Of a stretch of 6,890 bases of DNA, positions 4,653 through 6,890 are shown piece after piece. Position numbers and translations under genes: made by a program. The notes beneath the pieces are model-generated. The model was given only the letters and a program-made list of their open reading frames with translations. It had not been told where the DNA came from and searched no databases. Position 1 is the first letter of the stretch. The number at the start of each line of letters is the position of its first letter. Source of the stretch: Dictyoglomota bacterium (GTDB taxonomy: Bacteria; Dictyoglomota; Dictyoglomia; Dictyoglomales; Dictyoglomaceae); the NCBI GenBank assembly GCA_029776735.1, contig JAKOUL010000014.1:1-6890 (forward strand), given 5' to 3'.

Positions 4653-6890
4653 ATGGAGCAAGAATCTCTATGGGATCTTCTTGAGAAGAAGGAAGAAGAG
4701 AGTAAAAAAAATGAGGGGAATAAAAAAGAGAGTATCCTTTTGATAGATGGCTCCAGTATTATCTATAGGGTGTACTATGCCATTCCTCCGTTAAAAACAA
4801 AAAATGGGGCTCTTACTAATGCCCTTTATGGTTTTGTAAGGATACTTCTGAAGGCAATAGAAGATTTTAAGCCATCTCTTTTAGGGGTTGCTTTTGATCT
4901 CCCAGAGCCCACATTCAGACATATATTGTACAAAGAGTATAAGGCTAAAAGACCCCCTATGAAAGATGACCTGAAGGCTCAAATCCCTTGGATAAAGGAA
5001 TTTTTGAGAATGTCTCATATTTCTATTATAGAAGAGCCAGGATATGAGGCAGACGATTTGATATCTACTGCAGTAAATAATTATGTGGGATATCAGAAGT
5101 ATATCCTTTCAGGGGACTTAGATCTTCTCCAATTGGTTTCGGAAGATTGCCTCTTAATCCATCCCCAAAAAGGTATTAGCGAGTTTACCATATATGATCC
5201 TCAGAAAGTAAAAGAGAGATTTGGAATTCCTCCGTATAAAATTCCCCTCTATAAAGTTTTCGTGGGAGATGAATCTGATAATATCCCTGGAGTCCCTGGC
5301 ATAGGTCCTAAAAAGGCAGCAAAGATTTTAGAGAAGATAGATTCTATAGAGGATCTTAAGGAAAAAATCCCACTTCTTGATGATGATATTAAAAAGGTTA
5401 TTGAGGAAAATTGGGAACTTATTGAGAGAAATTTAAATCTTGTAACTCTAAAGAATATTAAAAAGGATATTCCTCTTAGTCCTATAAATATTAAAAAGAG
5501 TGATGAATTAATTAATTTCTTAGAGAAGTTTGAGCTGAGAAGTGTTATACAAAAACTCTTTCCAGATTTTAAAGAGGAGGAAAATATAGTATTTAAAGAG
5601 ATTAATTTTGATATAGAGGATATTGCAAGAAGTCATAAATATATTGCTTTTAAATATTTAGGAGAGAAAAATTTTGAGGGGATTTCACTCTCCTTTGATG
5701 ATGGAGAAGGTTATTTTATCTCATCATCAGATTTTAACGATGCTCTGAGAGAGAAATTTGAGGATATTTGGGCTGACGAAGATATTGAAAAGATAGGTTC
5801 ATATATTCAGAGAGATCTTCATTTCCTTTCAGGTAAGATAAGGGGAAAGATTTTTGATGTGAGTATTGCATCATATCTTTTAAATCCTGAGAGGCAAAAT
5901 CACTCCTTAGAGATTCTTATTAGAGAATACTTAGGGAAGTCTGTTACACTTCCACAAAAATATGCAGGATATCTTCTTCCACTAAAAAGAATTTTTGAGG
6001 AGAAAATAAGTATTGAAGAACTGGATAAAGTATTTTTTGATATAGAGATCCCTCTTATTCCTGTGCTTTACTCTATGGAAAAGTGGGGAATAAAGATAGA
6101 TATGGATTATCTAAAGGGGCTTTCAAAGGAGTTTGGGGAGAAATTAAGTAATTTGGAAGAAGAGATCTTTTCTTTGGCAGGTATGAGATTTAATATAAAT
6201 TCTCCTAAACAACTTTCAGAGGTGCTTTTTGAAAGATTAAAGCTTCCTAAGGGGAAAAAGGGAAAGTCTGGATATTCTACTTCTTCTTCGGTTCTTCAAA
6301 GTATAGCAAATGTTCATCCTATTGTACCTAAGATCTTACAATATAGAGAATTTTATAAGCTAAAAAGTACTTATGTAGATACCCTTCCAGATCTTGTAAA
6401 TCCTAAGACAGGAAGAATACATGGTAATTTTAATCCTACAAGTACTGCTACAGGAAGATTAAGTAGTAGTGAGCCAAACCTTCAGAATATTCCCATAAGA
6501 AGCGAAGAGGGAAGAAAGATAAGAAAGGCATTTATTGCAGAAGAAGGCTGCTACTTTGTATCATTAGATTATTCTCAGATAGAGCTTAGAATCCTTGCCC
6601 ATCTCTCTCAAGAGCCTAAGCTAATAGAGGCTTTTTGCAATGGAGAAGATATTCATAGGAAAACTGCTTCTGAGATCTTTGGAGTCCCAGAAGATCAGGT
6701 GGATAGTCTTTTAAGATCCCGAGCCAAGGCAGTAAACTTTGGTATAATTTATGGAATCTCTGCCTTTGGTCTTTCTGAGACCACAGGACTTATGCCTGAA
6801 GAGGCTGAAAAATTTATTGATACATACTTTAAGCATTATCCAAAGGTAAAGCTTTATATTGAGAAGTCTTTAAATGAGGCACGAGAAAGT
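4653..6890 (+). CDS. polA: DNA polymerase I, 3' end outside window, proofreading site degenerate
   Basis: The frame is open from ATG 4653 to the window end (746 residues; by comparison with family members about 110-120 are missing). DNA polymerase I fills gaps and removes RNA primers. The 5' nuclease domain spans about 27-290: LLIDGSS with D32, YEADD (E132, D134, D135), GDLDLL (D155, D157), GDESDN (D206, D209) and a helix-hairpin motif PGVPGIGPKKAAKIL. The middle domain, about 310-460, is exonuclease-like but aligns K334-Y-L336 where the DxE of active enzymes belongs, and lacks the YAAED segment; only D388 and the FDVSIASYLLNP aspartate remain. Proofreading is therefore probably absent, as in Taq. 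The polymerase domain starts near 463 and shows motif A DYSQIELRI (D639) and the O-helix R688, K692, F696, Y700. Motif C (HDE) is beyond the edge. An extra charged segment of about 25 residues precedes the first motif. AAGGA at 4636-4640 is a modest, distant ribosome binding site. Confidence 0.95.
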   Translation, partial: MEQESLWDLLEKKEEESKKNEGNKKESILLIDGSSIIYRVYYAIPPLKTKNGALTNALYGFVRILLKAIEDFKPSLLGVAFDLPEPTFRHILYKEYKAKRPPMKDDLKAQIPWIKEFLRMSHISIIEEPGYEADDLISTAVNNYVGYQKYILSGDLDLLQLVSEDCLLIHPQKGISEFTIYDPQKVKERFGIPPYKIPLYKVFVGDESDNIPGVPGIGPKKAAKILEKIDSIEDLKEKIPLLDDDIKKVIEENWELIERNLNLVTLKNIKKDIPLSPINIKKSDELINFLEKFELRSVIQKLFPDFKEEENIVFKEINFDIEDIARSHKYIAFKYLGEKNFEGISLSFDDGEGYFISSSDFNDALREKFEDIWADEDIEKIGSYIQRDLHFLSGKIRGKIFDVSIASYLLNPERQNHSLEILIREYLGKSVTLPQKYAGYLLPLKRIFEEKISIEELDKVFFDIEIPLIPVLYSMEKWGIKIDMDYLKGLSKEFGEKLSNLEEEIFSLAGMRFNINSPKQLSEVLFERLKLPKGKKGKSGYSTSSSVLQSIANVHPIVPKILQYREFYKLKSTYVDTLPDLVNPKTGRIHGNFNPTSTATGRLSSSEPNLQNIPIRSEEGRKIRKAFIAEEGCYFVSLDYSQIELRILAHLSQEPKLIEAFCNGEDIHRKTASEIFGVPEDQVDSLLRSRAKAVNFGIIYGISAFGLSETTGLMPEEAEKFIDTYFKHYPKVKLYIEKSLNEARES

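Noticed and set aside
4703..4712. Frameshift in polA at the A8 run
   Set aside because: The frame from ATG 4653 continues cleanly into the conserved nuclease motif, so no shift is needed.

Overview
The window is a compact, all-plus-strand bacterial segment, AT-rich, with arginine mostly coded by AGA/AGG, purine-rich Shine-Dalgarno sites and genes that abut or overlap. Gene content, codon use and Lys/Glu/Ile-rich proteins suggest a thermophile. Dictyoglomus is my best guess, from general resemblance only and not from any search.

Layout. (1) 1-2470 is the end of a type IV pilus operon: the C-terminal part of the retraction ATPase PilT (cut by the window edge), the inner-membrane platform protein PilC, and a 235-residue alternative sigma factor of the SigB/SigF/SigG type whose ATG overlaps the pilC stop (ATGA). 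(2) 2471-2567 is the only real intergenic gap. It holds a promoter with a perfect TATAAT that also reads as a SigF-like promoter (GCATA, 15 bp, GG-rich -10). (3) 2568-3555 holds two tandem, paralogous type IV pilin-like genes. A strong intrinsic terminator separates them, but it lies inside the 3' end of the first pilin's reading frame. (4) 3560-4649 encodes a small lysine/glutamate-rich helical protein of unknown function, overlapping radC (HhH plus JAMM domain) by 20 bp. (5) 4653-6890 is polA, open at the right edge, with a 5' nuclease domain, an exonuclease-like domain that has lost its DxE motif, and most of the polymerase domain.

How it may work together. PilT, PilC and the pilins are parts of one retractile pilus. 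The sigma gene sits between machinery and pilins and may control the pilin promoter. The terminator after pilin 1 would give abundant pilin 1 message and lower read-through into pilin 2, the helical protein, radC and polA. Pili next to radC and polA would fit DNA uptake and processing, but this is inference from gene order. No stretch over 300 bases lacks a gene. I saw no tRNA, rRNA, CRISPR array, insertion sequence or transposase.
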